NCBI RefSeq assembly: GCF_003097235.1
Contig: NZ_QEQQ01000024.1
Coordinates: forward strand, 1-64,000
Direction of reading: 5' to 3'
Origin: Pseudomonas sp. CC120222-01a
Lineage (GTDB): Bacteria; Pseudomonadota; Gammaproteobacteria; Pseudomonadales; Pseudomonadaceae
Length of the DNA stretch: 64,000 bases
The stretch's first letter is position 1. Each line of letters begins with the position of its first letter. The notes under the pieces were generated by a model. That model was given only the letters and a program-made list of their open reading frames with translations, made no database searches and was not told where the DNA came from. Shown in pieces: positions 33,297 to 42,689 of this stretch. A program made the translations under genes and the position numbers.

Positions 33297-34794
33297 CGGC
33301 CTGCTGAAGTGGTTGGTGCCCGGTATCCTGCTCGGCATCGTGCTGATCATCGGCAAATCTTGGGTGACCACGCCGGACGGCCAGCCCGCTCATGATCCGG
33401 ACAAAACCACGCTCAGCGCGGAACAGGCCAAGGCCTTGGGCATCGCGGGCGACACCCCGCGCGACACCGTGGCCACTCTGATCGGCCAGGTCAAGGCGAT
33501 GCGCAGCGAGATGCAGACGCTGAAGAAAGGCAACGATGCGCTGCAGACCGAAAACAATCGGCTGCGCTCGCGCGAAGGCAATATCGACACGCGCATCCAG
33601 AGCACTTTGAGCAGCGTCACCCAGCAGGTCACCGAGCAGCGCCAGCAGGCCAATGATGCCCGGCAGAAGGCCGAACAGCAGCACCGCGAAACTCAGGGCC
33701 TGCTATCCAAGCTCAAGGACCAGCTCACCAACAAGCCGGCCGCGAAGTCGGATCTCCCCGAAGGCTTTGGCCTTGAGCCCGGCGACGAGCAACAGTTTTC
33801 GGGTGCGCAATCAGCGCCTGACGCCGTGCAGTGGATCGAGCCGTCGAATGCGCGTACCGGCCAGGACGACGCCAGCAAAGCTGACGGTGCGCTGTCATCG
33901 CTGACGTCGACGTTCAAGGACCTGCACGGCCTGGACAACAACGCCATCGACCGTGGCCAGGACCGCTTGCGTGCCGTCGCCAAAGGCGAGCGTGACCTGG
34001 AGAACGCTCAGGACCGCGCCGAGGGAGCCAGGCCCGTCTACACCCTCCCGGAAAACTCGACACTGATGGGCTCGATCGCCATGACCGCGCTGATTGGCCG
34101 GGTCCCAGTGGACGGCACCGTGAACGACCCTTATCCGTTCAAGGTACTGGTGGGCCCGGACAACCTCACCGCCAATGGCATTGACCTGCCGGACGTGGTT
34201 GGCGCGGTCATGAGCGGCACCGCTGCCGGCGACTGGACGCTGTCCTGCGTGCGCGGCCAGGTCGAGTCGATCACCTTTGTCTTCAGCGACGGTACCGTCC
34301 GCACGGTGCCACAGCCGCAGAAGGTCGTCAGCCGCAATCGCAGCAACGCCCAGACCTCGGACACCGAGAAGATCCGTGGCGGGCTGGGCTACATCTCCGA
34401 TCCCCACGGCATTCCCTGCATCTCCGGCGAGCGCCGCTCCAACGCCCAGCAATACCTGGGCAGCCAGAGCCTCATCACCGCGGCCGGCGCCGGCTTCGCC
34501 GCAGCCCTGGGCAGCGAGCAGACCAACACCTCGTTCATCAACTCCGCCAGCGGCAGCCTGGGCATGACGCAGAACAGCGGCAACAGCGTACTGAACTCAG
34601 TCATCAGCGGTGGTATTGGCGATATCCGGGAGTGGATCAACAAGCTCTATGGTGAAGCCTTTGCCGCCATCTACGTGCCGCCGGGGGCCAAGGTGGCCCT
34701 GCACCTGGATCACGAAATCAGCATCGACTACGAGCCGAAAGGCCGGAGAGTGAACCATGAAAGCCCATCCGTTTCGGTACTGGATCTGGATTAG
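33286..34794 (+). CDS. ICE protein, TIGR03752 (PFL_4705; TraB/VirB10-like)
   Basis: A 502-aa protein with one N-terminal membrane segment (WLVPGILLGIVLIIG, about 6-20), a long periplasmic coiled coil (about 65-150: RSEMQTLKKGNDALQTENNR and QQVTEQRQQANDARQKAEQQ), and a C-terminal beta-rich domain with PENSTLMGSIAMTALIGRVP (about 248-267). That is the TraB/VirB10 layout, a protein bridging both membranes and sensing ATPase activity. It overlaps the following lipoprotein gene by 38 bases, an unusually long overlap. Confidence 0.85.
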   Translation: MKANGLLKWLVPGILLGIVLIIGKSWVTTPDGQPAHDPDKTTLSAEQAKALGIAGDTPRDTVATLIGQVKAMRSEMQTLKKGNDALQTENNRLRSREGNIDTRIQSTLSSVTQQVTEQRQQANDARQKAEQQHRETQGLLSKLKDQLTNKPAAKSDLPEGFGLEPGDEQQFSGAQSAPDAVQWIEPSNARTGQDDASKADGALSSLTSTFKDLHGLDNNAIDRGQDRLRAVAKGERDLENAQDRAEGARPVYTLPENSTLMGSIAMTALIGRVPVDGTVNDPYPFKVLVGPDNLTANGIDLPDVVGAVMSGTAAGDWTLSCVRGQVESITFVFSDGTVRTVPQPQKVVSRNRSNAQTSDTEKIRGGLGYISDPHGIPCISGERRSNAQQYLGSQSLITAAGAGFAAALGSEQTNTSFINSASGSLGMTQNSGNSVLNSVISGGIGDIREWINKLYGEAFAAIYVPPGAKVALHLDHEISIDYEPKGRRVNHESPSVSVLDLD

Positions 34795-35176
34795 TCTGCT
34801 GCTCGCCCTGCAGTTGAGCGGCTGCTCCACCAGCAAGGAGGAAATGCTGCCCCACGGCGATCAAACCATGCTGGACATCTGGAACGGCGGTGGCGCCATC
34901 GGTTCCCAGCAGCAGTTGCAGGAAGCGCGCGGCGAACTGCGCCGTCCAGTGCTCGACCCTGAGCGCCTGATAGGCGACCAAAGCGCTTACACCCGCACCG
35001 CCGCCAACGAGATCCGCGCTCAGTTCCCGCGCCTGCCCAACCCGGACCTGGTTATGTACGTGTACCCGCACCTGGCCGGTACCCAGCAGACCCCGGTGCC
35101 AGGCTACTCGACCGTGTTTCCGCTGTACGAGAAGGTCCAGTACGCGCTGCCCGGCGAACGCCTGGACGATCTGTGA
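34757..35176 (+). CDS. ICE lipoprotein, TIGR03751 (TraV/VirB7-like)
   Basis: A 139-aa lipoprotein. The signal peptide ends in a lipobox LSGC (about residues 20-23), followed by STSKEEMLPHGDQTMLDIW, the family signature. The C-terminal part is Pro/Tyr-rich (VYPHLAGTQQTPVPGYSTVF). It acts as the outer-membrane-anchored stabiliser of the T4SS outer ring. It starts within the end of the TraB-like gene and its stop overlaps the start of the VirB4 gene. Confidence 0.83.
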   Translation: MKAHPFRYWIWISLLLALQLSGCSTSKEEMLPHGDQTMLDIWNGGGAIGSQQQLQEARGELRRPVLDPERLIGDQSAYTRTAANEIRAQFPRLPNPDLVMYVYPHLAGTQQTPVPGYSTVFPLYEKVQYALPGERLDDL

Positions 35177-37917
35177 TGACCGATGACGCAAGTAGCAACC
35201 CGCCACGCTGGAAGCCCTGGCGCACGGCGCAGCGCCGGCGCGCTACGCTTGCCGACGAGGCCGCCCAGTATGCGCACAGTCCCAGCTTTGCCGATCACCT
35301 GCCTTGGGTTGAATACCTCGAGGACGAGCAGTGCTTTCTGCTCGACGACAACCGCTCGGTGGGCGCTGTGTTCGAACTGCAGCCGATCGGGACCGAGGGT
35401 CGTGAGCCCGAGTGGTTGATGGCGGCCCGTGACGCGCTAGAGGATGCGCTGCAGGACAGCTTCGACGAACTGGACCAGGCGCCCTGGGTGGTGCAGTTTT
35501 TCTGCCAGGACGACAGTGACTTTGCACCGTACCTCGAACGCCTGGAGCGCTATATCGCGCCGAGGGCTCGCGGCACACCGTTTACCCAGGCCTTCTTCAC
35601 GTCGATGCAGCGTCACCTCGACGCCATTGCTAAACCGGGTGGGCTGTTCGATGACCATGTCGTGTCCCACCTGCCCTGGCGCGGCAGCAATCGGCGGATT
35701 CGCCTGATGGTCTACCGCTGGCTCGGGGACCAGGGTGACGAAGACGGGCAGAGCCCGACTCAGCTGCTGAGCCGCACCTGCGACCGCCTGGTGGCCTCGC
35801 TGCAGGCCTGCGGGGTCAGCCCTCGACGGTTGACCGGACGCGACTTCTACGCCTGGTTGCTACCCTGGTTCAACCCGTCCCCTGCCTTAAACGACGAATC
35901 CCCCGCAGCGTTCTATCGACGCGTGCCCTATCCGGAGACGGACGACGGTGAAGACCTGCCGCTGCCGTTCGACCACGATTTCGCCGAGCGGCTGTTTTTC
36001 CAGGAACCGCGCTCCGATAGCGAACAGGGCCTCTGGTACTTCGATCAACAGCCCCATGCGGTGATGGTGGTCGACAAGCTGCGTAGGCCGCCGCATATCG
36101 GCCAGCTGACCGGCGAAACGCGTAAGGGCGAGGCGTTGAACGCCTTGTTCGATCAATTACCCGAGCAGGCGGTGATGAGCCTGACCCTGGTGATCACGCC
36201 CCAGGATGTGCTCGAGGAACAGCTGAACCGCTTAGCGCGCAAAGCCATCGGTGAGAACCTCGCCTCAACCCAGACCCGCCAGGACGTGGAAGAAGCGCGC
36301 GCGTTGATTGGGCGCCAGCACAAGCTGTACCGCGGCACGTTGGCGTTGTACCTGCACGGTGCGGATGAACAACAGCTGCGCCAGCGCTCGATTCGGGCCG
36401 CCAACGTACTGCTCGGCGCCGGCCTGCAGCCAGTGCGCGTGGGCGACGAAGTGGCCGCCTGCAACAGCTACCTGCGCTGGTTGCCGATGGTCTACAACCC
36501 GGCACGAGACACACGCAACTGGTACACCCGGCTGCTGTTTGCCCAGCATGTCGCCAACCTATTGCCGCTCTGGGGCCGCAGCATCGGTACCGGCAACCCG
36601 GGCATCACCTTCTTCAACCGTGGGGGTGCACCGCTGTCGTTTGACCCGCTGTCGCGCTTCGACCGCTCGATGAATGGCCACCTGCTGCTGTTCGGGCCGA
36701 CCGGCGCCGGCAAATCGGCCACCCTGGTCTCGATCCTGATGCAGGTCATGGCCGTGTACCGGCCGCGGCTGTTCATCGTTGAAGCGGGTAACTCCTTTGG
36801 CCTGCAGGGCGACTACTTCGCCACGCTCGGCTTGTCCGTCAACAAGGTGCAGCTCAAACCAGGCAGCGATGTAAGCCTGGCGCCGTTCGCCCATGCCCGG
36901 CGGCTGATCGAGCACCCGGATCAGGTGGCCAGCCTGTCGACCGAAGACCTGGATGAAGCCGCGCCGGACAGTGATGAGCAGCGCGACGTGCTGGGCGAAT
37001 TGGAGATCACCGCGCGACTGATGATCACCGGTGGTGAAGCCAAGGAAGAGGCACGCCTGACCCGTGCGGACCGCAGCCTGATCCGCGAGTGCATCCTTGA
37101 TGCCGCCCAACACTGCGCCGCGACCGAACAACAGGTACTGACGCGGCATGTCCGCGATGCCCTGCGCCAAGTCGCCAGCGACGCCCATTTGCCTGACAAA
37201 CGCCGGGAGCGCGCCCAGGAGATGGCCGAGTCCATCGACCTGTTCTGCCAGGGTTTTGAGGGCGCGCTGTTTGACCGGCCCGGCACGCCCTGGCCAGAGA
37301 GCGATGTGACGATAGTCGACCTCGCCACCTACGCCCGTGAGGGTTACGAGGCGCAGATGTCGATCAGCTACATCAGCCTGATGAACACGGTGAACAACCT
37401 CGCCGAGCGCGACCAGTACCTCGGGCGGCCGATCATCATGGTTACCGATGAGGGCCACATCATCACCAAGAATCCGCTACTCGCCCCCTTTGTGGTCAAG
37501 GGCACGAAGATGTGGCGCAAGCTGGGCGCCTGGTTTTGGCTGGCGACGCAGAACCTGGCCGACTTCCCCGACGCGGCGCAGACCATGCTCAACATGATCG
37601 AGTGGTGGATCTGCCTGAACATGCCGCCGGCGGAAATCGAGGAAATCGCCCGCTTCAAAAAACTCACGCCGGCGCAAAAGGCGCTGCTGCTCTCCGCGAG
37701 CAAGGCCTCGGGCAAGTACACCGAGGGCGTAGTCCTGTCGAAGAACCTGGAAACACTGTTCCGCGCGGTGCCACCGAGCCTGTACCTCGCACTGGCCATG
37801 ACCGAGCCCGAGGAAAAAGCCCAACGCTGGCGATTGATGGAGGAGCACCAGCAGTCCGAGCTGGAGGCCGCCCTGCAGATCGCGGCGGAGATCGATCGCC
37901 TGCGCGGCATGTTGTGA
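35176..37917 (+). CDS. traC: VirB4/TraC-like conjugation ATPase, TIGR03744 (PFL_4706) family
   Basis: A 913-aa AAA+ ATPase that powers pilus assembly and substrate movement at the inner membrane. The N-terminal TraC-specific region covers about 1-490. Walker A LLFGPTGAGKSATLVS lies near 505-520, Walker B in IIMVTDEGHII near 753-763, and the ATQNLADFPDAAQTML segment near 794-809. Length fits TIGR03744. Either ATG at 35176 or a GTG three bases earlier could start it. In many relatives the next gene is a TIGR03757-type protein. Here it is absent, and a short gene on the other strand fills the gap. Confidence 0.92.
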   Translation: MTDDASSNPPRWKPWRTAQRRRATLADEAAQYAHSPSFADHLPWVEYLEDEQCFLLDDNRSVGAVFELQPIGTEGREPEWLMAARDALEDALQDSFDELDQAPWVVQFFCQDDSDFAPYLERLERYIAPRARGTPFTQAFFTSMQRHLDAIAKPGGLFDDHVVSHLPWRGSNRRIRLMVYRWLGDQGDEDGQSPTQLLSRTCDRLVASLQACGVSPRRLTGRDFYAWLLPWFNPSPALNDESPAAFYRRVPYPETDDGEDLPLPFDHDFAERLFFQEPRSDSEQGLWYFDQQPHAVMVVDKLRRPPHIGQLTGETRKGEALNALFDQLPEQAVMSLTLVITPQDVLEEQLNRLARKAIGENLASTQTRQDVEEARALIGRQHKLYRGTLALYLHGADEQQLRQRSIRAANVLLGAGLQPVRVGDEVAACNSYLRWLPMVYNPARDTRNWYTRLLFAQHVANLLPLWGRSIGTGNPGITFFNRGGAPLSFDPLSRFDRSMNGHLLLFGPTGAGKSATLVSILMQVMAVYRPRLFIVEAGNSFGLQGDYFATLGLSVNKVQLKPGSDVSLAPFAHARRLIEHPDQVASLSTEDLDEAAPDSDEQRDVLGELEITARLMITGGEAKEEARLTRADRSLIRECILDAAQHCAATEQQVLTRHVRDALRQVASDAHLPDKRRERAQEMAESIDLFCQGFEGALFDRPGTPWPESDVTIVDLATYAREGYEAQMSISYISLMNTVNNLAERDQYLGRPIIMVTDEGHIITKNPLLAPFVVKGTKMWRKLGAWFWLATQNLADFPDAAQTMLNMIEWWICLNMPPAEIEEIARFKKLTPAQKALLLSASKASGKYTEGVVLSKNLETLFRAVPPSLYLALAMTEPEEKAQRWRLMEEHQQSELEAALQIAAEIDRLRGML

Positions 37918-37946
37918 GCGATACCGCCAAAACTGTTCGCAATCCC

Positions 37947-38141
37947 TTAGTTCAGCAAAAAATCGCCAAGAGCACATTTGTACTCTTTCGGTGTTTTGCC
38001 TGACTCGCTCTGCCAGATCAGCCGCCAGACGAAATCGATAAACCCGGGCTCAGTTTGTTTCCCGTCCTCCCGTGCCGGATCCGAGATGCTGAAACTTGGC
38101 GCATGGATGCACACCGCTGCCACCTGCCGAGTGTTGCCCAT
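37947..38141 (-). CDS. Candidate 64-aa antisense protein
   Basis: A minus-strand frame beginning MGNTRQVAAVCIHAPSFSIS and ending KEYKCALGDFLLN. It reads more like protein than the opposite frames in this gap: mixed hydrophobic/charged text, Trp and Tyr residues, and GC-rich third positions. A GGAGG box lies 11 bases before the ATG ending at 38141. Its start codon overlaps head-on with a possible start of the TraU-like gene at 38140. No family recognised. It could be a small regulator of the transfer operon, a remnant, or a chance frame. Confidence 0.38.
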   Translation of the reverse strand: MGNTRQVAAVCIHAPSFSISDPAREDGKQTEPGFIDFVWRLIWQSESGKTPKEYKCALGDFLLN

Positions 38142-39117
38142 GAACGTGACCGCCTCCACCGCCTGCAGATCACCGAAGCCCAGGAAGGCCGGCCGAAGTC
38201 GTGCCTTCACAGCGGCAGTTCTGCTCCTCGCGACCGAGCAGTGCCTGGCACTGACCACCCCGACCATCATCGCCTCCGTCACTTCGCTGCAGTGCCTGGA
38301 ATACCGGGTCGTCGGCATCTGCTACTGGCTGCTGTGCACGCCGTTCGGCTGCACGGTGCGCACCTCGCCGAAGGTTCGGCACTTCATTCCTGAACTGGTG
38401 GTGTCGAGCTACGCCGACACCGGGGGCAATCCCTGGAGCGAGATGTCCGCACTGTCGATGCAGACGTCAGCATCCCAAGGCGGTGGCAACCTCATAACGC
38501 CTTCGCCGCAGCGCGATAACCTGCCTCGGTTCAAGAATGTCGACGGCATCGGGCACCCCGGCGGGGCTGCCCTGACGGCAATGGCGCACACGTTCGGCTA
38601 TGCGTGCCCCAGCGGCGCCGTGCCGTTTGCGCCCTACTACCTCAGTACGCTCGACCCGCTGGCGTGGCGCCAGGCCATCCCCGAATCCATCTACCCGCAA
38701 GCACTGGTCCCAGGACTGCGCGAGATCGGCTATCAGGCACTCGGCGACACGTGGGGTAGCGTCTACCCACGCCACGGTTTTCTGGTGCAGCCCGACGACT
38801 TCAAGGCCGGTGCCGTGATGGCTCAGCGCGCCAGCGATTTCATCACTCGCGTTGGCCAGCCGCACGTCTATCGACCGCTGCAGCCGATGCCCGCTCCCGG
38901 CTACTGGCCCCCGCAGCCGGTGCTGGAAAACAACGTCAACAACCACCGCTGGCAGTTGCTCGTCCCTTTGATTCAGAACACCTGCGCCATCTTCCCCAGC
39001 CCAACGATCCAGAGCGCCGACGGCGCCTATGCCTGGTCGCTGTGGCGGCCCTACCGCTGTTGCCAGCGCATGGGCCAGACCTTCCTGTTCAGCATCGACT
39101 TTGACGGAGGCCAATGA
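38140..39117 (+). CDS. ICE protein, TIGR03756 (PFL_4710; TraU-like)
   Basis: A 325-aa exported, cysteine-rich protein. After a signal peptide (AAVLLLATEQCLA) the mature start reads LECLEYRVV-like text, actually SLQCLEYRVVGICYWLLCT, then PFGCTVRTSPKVRHFIPE, the TraU/TIGR03756 hallmark. Further cysteine motifs are NTCAIFPS and PYRCCQRMGQ near the end. It is needed for mating-pair stabilisation and DNA transfer in F-like systems. Its start is uncertain: the ATG at 38140 gives a good signal peptide but a poor ribosome site; an ATG at 38086 is an alternative. It overlaps the next gene by 4 bases. Confidence 0.82.
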   Translation: MNVTASTACRSPKPRKAGRSRAFTAAVLLLATEQCLALTTPTIIASVTSLQCLEYRVVGICYWLLCTPFGCTVRTSPKVRHFIPELVVSSYADTGGNPWSEMSALSMQTSASQGGGNLITPSPQRDNLPRFKNVDGIGHPGGAALTAMAHTFGYACPSGAVPFAPYYLSTLDPLAWRQAIPESIYPQALVPGLREIGYQALGDTWGSVYPRHGFLVQPDDFKAGAVMAQRASDFITRVGQPHVYRPLQPMPAPGYWPPQPVLENNVNNHRWQLLVPLIQNTCAIFPSPTIQSADGAYAWSLWRPYRCCQRMGQTFLFSIDFDGGQ

Positions 39118-40472
39118 TGAAGACCCTCTCGCTCGGTTTGCTGTGCTTCCTCGTCTATGCCGTGGGCCATGCTGCCGAGAACGGCTACCACCTCGGCGAC
39201 CAGGCCGAGGTCCTGGACGACCGGGTGATGTACACCATCGGCGGTGGTTCGGCGGCCGGCGCCCCCTCCTCGCTCTACCGACCCAATGGCCTTGGCGTGG
39301 GCATGTCTTGGCGCGCCAACATGATGTGCGGAAACATGAACCTCTCGAACACCCTGCAGAACCAGCTCAATGGCGCCACCCAGGGTTTCCAGCAGATCAT
39401 GGGCAACGTCATCCAGAACGCCACACAGGCGGTGATGTCGCTGCCGGCGATGATCATCCAGCGCGCCAACCCCGGGCTGTATGAGCTGCTGAGCAATGGG
39501 GTGCTGCAGGGACGGATCGATTTTGATCGTTCCAAGCTCACCTGCCAGGCAATGGCGGCGAAGATGGCTGACAAAGTTGACCAGGCCGGCTGGGGTGCGC
39601 TGGCGCAGAACCAGGAGATGCAGCACAACCTCGAACAGTCCGGCGGAGACGCCGTGATGGCGGTGAAGGACACCGAATCGAACAACGGCAACAACGGCGT
39701 CAGCTGGGTCGGCGGGCAAAAAGCCGGTGGGAACGGTCAGCAGCCCATCCGGGTGACGTCGGACGTGGTCAAGGCCGGCTACAACCTGCTGCACAACAGA
39801 GCGGTCGGGGATACCTCAGCTCTTGGCTCGAGTTGCCAGAATGGCGCCATCTGCCAAGCCTGGTCGAGTCCCGCAGAGTCCTCCGAGTGGGCGACGCGCG
39901 TGCTCGGGGAAACCGAGGTGAAGACCTGCGACGACTGCGAGACGCTGCGGGTAACCGCCGGTACCGGGCTGTCGCCGCTGATCCAGGAAACCTACACGGA
40001 AAACCTTGAAGGCTTGCAACGCATGGTTTCAGGCGCCGAGCAGCCAACACCGGAGAACCTCGGTAAAGTCTCCAGCCCGTTGTTGCAGGTCTCTCGCGGT
40101 GTCATTGAGGGGCTACGCGACGACCCCGACCAAAACTTGCTCGCCCGGCGCTTGGCCAGCGAGACCGCGCTGTCCAGCGTGATCTACAAAGCGATGCTGT
40201 TACAGCGCACGCTGTTTGCCGGCAGCCACGAGCCCAATGTGGCCTCGGCGCAGCCCGCCACCAGCGCCCTCAACGGCAACGTCGAAACCCTCGAACGCGA
40301 GATCCGCCTGCTGCAAACCGAGCTACAGGTACGCCAGTCGCTGGCCACCAACACCGCCAGCCTGGTCCTCGATCGCCACGCCGGCGGCGCCGATGCCTCG
40401 CGCAACATCAATCAGCGCGATCCGGAGCCGGATCGTCTGCGCCGAGCCGAACAGGAGAGGAGTACTCCATGA
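39114..40472 (+). CDS. ICE protein, TIGR03755 (PFL_4711; TraH-like position)
   Basis: A 452-aa exported protein: signal peptide LSLGLLCFLVYAVGHAAE, Gly/Ser-rich start (YTIGGGSAAGAPSSLYRPN), then a helical domain with ALSLPAMIIQRANPGLYELL-like text at about 105-124 and CQAMAAKMADKVDQAGWG. A coiled coil lies near the end (NGNVETLEREIRLLQTELQV, about 385-404). The family always follows the TraU-like gene and probably acts in the outer-membrane/periplasmic mating-pair complex. It overlaps its neighbours on both sides by 4 bases. Confidence 0.8.
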   Translation: MMKTLSLGLLCFLVYAVGHAAENGYHLGDQAEVLDDRVMYTIGGGSAAGAPSSLYRPNGLGVGMSWRANMMCGNMNLSNTLQNQLNGATQGFQQIMGNVIQNATQAVMSLPAMIIQRANPGLYELLSNGVLQGRIDFDRSKLTCQAMAAKMADKVDQAGWGALAQNQEMQHNLEQSGGDAVMAVKDTESNNGNNGVSWVGGQKAGGNGQQPIRVTSDVVKAGYNLLHNRAVGDTSALGSSCQNGAICQAWSSPAESSEWATRVLGETEVKTCDDCETLRVTAGTGLSPLIQETYTENLEGLQRMVSGAEQPTPENLGKVSSPLLQVSRGVIEGLRDDPDQNLLARRLASETALSSVIYKAMLLQRTLFAGSHEPNVASAQPATSALNGNVETLEREIRLLQTELQVRQSLATNTASLVLDRHAGGADASRNINQRDPEPDRLRRAEQERSTP

Positions 40473-40774
40473 TCTCGTTTTCGGTGAGTTCCACGCTCGC
40501 GCGTGTACTGATGATCCTCGGCGCCACGCTGGGCATTTTGTTGATTGCCTGGATGGCGCTGCACCTGTCTGTGGCCCAGTTGAATTGGCTCGAACCGGCA
40601 CGAGCGACAACGCCGTACTTCGCGTGTTGGCGCGCGCTCTTGTACACCCTGATTTTTGCCGGTTGGGCCGCAGCACTGCGCATGCAACCCACCCCTGCAG
40701 ATCAGCAACGGTTGAAGCGCCTAGGCTTAATCGGCTTCAGCTCGATCATCCTGGTCGAACTGTCTCGCGTGTGA
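40469..40774 (+). CDS. Small ICE membrane protein between PFL_4711- and TraG-type genes
   Basis: A 101-aa inner-membrane protein with three hydrophobic stretches: MILGATLGILLIAWMALHL (about 14-32), TPYFACWRALLYTLIFAGWA (about 48-67) and LGLIGFSSIILVEL near the end. It is translationally coupled to the preceding gene and lies 9 bases before the TraG-like gene. It corresponds in position to PFL_4712-type proteins of PFGI-1. Role unknown. Confidence 0.7.
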   Translation: MISFSVSSTLARVLMILGATLGILLIAWMALHLSVAQLNWLEPARATTPYFACWRALLYTLIFAGWAAALRMQPTPADQQRLKRLGLIGFSSIILVELSRV

Positions 40775-40783
40775 GGTGCAGAC

Positions 40784-42322
40784 ATGAACATGAGCACCAA
40801 TAGCTATCTCGAGTATTACCTTTCGCTGCTGGCCTGGATCATCAATAACGGCATCTGGAACACATTGGCGGACACCGGGCTGTTCGCCGCTCCGTTCGGC
40901 GCGATCATCCTGCAGGAATGGCTATCGGCCCGTCAGCAAGGCGCCGACGAGGGCAACAAGGGGCTGTTGTCGATCCCACGCGTCGAGAACCGGCTGTGGA
41001 TGAGCTACGTGGTTATATTGTTTGGCTGCATGCCGTTATTTCCGCTCAACCTGTCCTCCGTGAGCTTTGACGATGCTGCGAGCCAGCGGTGTGGCGTATC
41101 CATGGCCAAACCTGCGGATACGGCTTGGGGCACAACCTTCAACACCATCGGCGAGAAGTCAGCGAACGTGCCGGTGTGGTGGTTCCTGGTGCATGCCATG
41201 AGCAAAGGCATCACCGCCGCCGCGACCGCATCGATCCCCTGCGCACCTGACATCCGTGCGATGCGCATGGAGATCGACAGCTCGCGGATCAACGACCAGA
41301 TACTGCTGCAGGAGGTCGCCGACTTCACCCGAGACTGCTACGGCTTTTCGCGCTCAAGGCTCTTTACCAATCGGCCCGATTTGGACGAATCCCAGAGCTA
41401 CGACGCGTCCTGGATTGGCTCGACCTACCTACTCAACACACCGGGCTACTACGATACCGATCGCTCGCGAATGCCCAGGGTCGATTGGCCATACGACGAG
41501 ACGAGAGATACCTCTCTGCCCCAGCTCGACAACGGTGCTGGTTATCCCACCTGCAAGCAGTGGTGGGGTGATGCCACAGTCGGACTGCGCGATCGACTGG
41601 TGGCCGAGGTCGATCCTTCGCTGATGTCGCAACTGCGGGGCTGGCTGACTGGGCGCACTTCCACCGAAATCGAAGACGCTACCTTGCGAGAGCTAGTGAG
41701 CCCGCGACAACAGTCATTGAGCATGGCACCCGGGCAGGTGTTCCAGGACTACGGCAGCAGCGCCCGGGGCGGTTCATTGACGCAAGGTCTCAATAACCTG
41801 GCCACCAACACCGGCTTGGCCCTGGGCTCGTTCAGCAACTTCCCGGCAATGAATGCCTTGCGTGCAGCCTTACCGATGGTTCAGGCCTTCCTGATCATGG
41901 GCACAATAATCAGCTTGCCACTGGTGCTGCTGATCAGCACCTACCAGCTCAAGGCGCTCATGACGATCACTTTCGCACTGTTCACTCTCCACATGCTCAC
42001 GTTCTGGTGGGAACTGGCGCGCTGGGTCGACTCGAGCATGCTGGAAACGTTGTACAACCAAGTCTCCGCCACCGACCAGGCGCTCCTGTCGTTACCGACG
42101 GCAGGATTCATGGACGGAACGGTGACCGCGCAGGTCATCGAGTACGTGATGGGAGCTATGTTTGTGTTGTTACCAATGTTTTTTATTGGTGCGATGAGTT
42201 GGGCAGGATATAACGTTGGAAGTGGTATTCAAACACTTCTCACTCGTGGAACAGAGGGCGCTCAGACACAAGCAGCAAGAGGCACCTCACAGATTATGAG
42301 CGGCGGCCAGAAATTTAAATGA
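40784..42322 (+). CDS. traG: TraG-like mating-pair membrane protein (PFL_4713 type)
   Basis: A 512-aa inner-membrane protein matching the N-terminal half of F-type TraG (TraG_N). Membrane segments are visible near the start (SLLAWIINNGIWNTLADTG), at about 67-85 (WMSYVVILFGCMPLFPLN), at 360-410 and near 460-490 (YVMGAMFVLLPMFFIGAMSW). It acts in mating-pair stabilisation and may contact the recipient or the T4SS core. The long periplasmic C-terminal part of F TraG is absent, which is normal for this ICE family. It is the last plus-strand gene of the transfer operon. Confidence 0.85.
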   Translation: MNMSTNSYLEYYLSLLAWIINNGIWNTLADTGLFAAPFGAIILQEWLSARQQGADEGNKGLLSIPRVENRLWMSYVVILFGCMPLFPLNLSSVSFDDAASQRCGVSMAKPADTAWGTTFNTIGEKSANVPVWWFLVHAMSKGITAAATASIPCAPDIRAMRMEIDSSRINDQILLQEVADFTRDCYGFSRSRLFTNRPDLDESQSYDASWIGSTYLLNTPGYYDTDRSRMPRVDWPYDETRDTSLPQLDNGAGYPTCKQWWGDATVGLRDRLVAEVDPSLMSQLRGWLTGRTSTEIEDATLRELVSPRQQSLSMAPGQVFQDYGSSARGGSLTQGLNNLATNTGLALGSFSNFPAMNALRAALPMVQAFLIMGTIISLPLVLLISTYQLKALMTITFALFTLHMLTFWWELARWVDSSMLETLYNQVSATDQALLSLPTAGFMDGTVTAQVIEYVMGAMFVLLPMFFIGAMSWAGYNVGSGIQTLLTRGTEGAQTQAARGTSQIMSGGQKFK

Positions 42323-42326
42323 GACA

Positions 42327-42689
42327 TTATCTTAGCGACCCATATTCGTCATACAGCTCTGGATATTTGTGCTGATGTCGAGGGTGACTAACCTCATGCA
42401 CTCCGGGTTCATCGTTATCAGGTGCACTGATAGGCAGTGCCGTCATGATCCACATAGCAACGATTCCCATCGCCAATGCAAGCGCGACAGACGCAACTGC
42501 AAGGATGAACGCTAACTTGAACAGTCGCATACCAACCAGGCGATACTTGAGCGGGACAGATGCCAAAATTCTGGATTCTAAAACTCTCGTTTCGAGTCGG
42601 CGCACCATTCGCCCGGTTCCTACCGCAGCGGAAATAAAAAACTTGCCGATGCGGGTCCGACCGGAACTGGAAGAAGCTAGAGTCGACAT
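42327..42689 (-). CDS. DUF3742-like membrane protein
   Basis: A 120-aa protein convergent with traG, only 4 bases from its stop. It has a basic N-terminus (SGRTRIGKFFISAAVGTGRM), one strong membrane segment (LAFILAVASVALALAMGIVAM, about 58-78) and a His/Pro-rich tail (HPRHQHKYPELYDEYGS). A short membrane protein on the opposite strand after traG is typical of these ICEs and annotated as DUF3742. Function unknown. A possible role in entry exclusion is speculation from position alone. Confidence 0.68.
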   Translation of the reverse strand: MSTLASSSSGRTRIGKFFISAAVGTGRMVRRLETRVLESRILASVPLKYRLVGMRLFKLAFILAVASVALALAMGIVAMWIMTALPISAPDNDEPGVHEVSHPRHQHKYPELYDEYGSLR

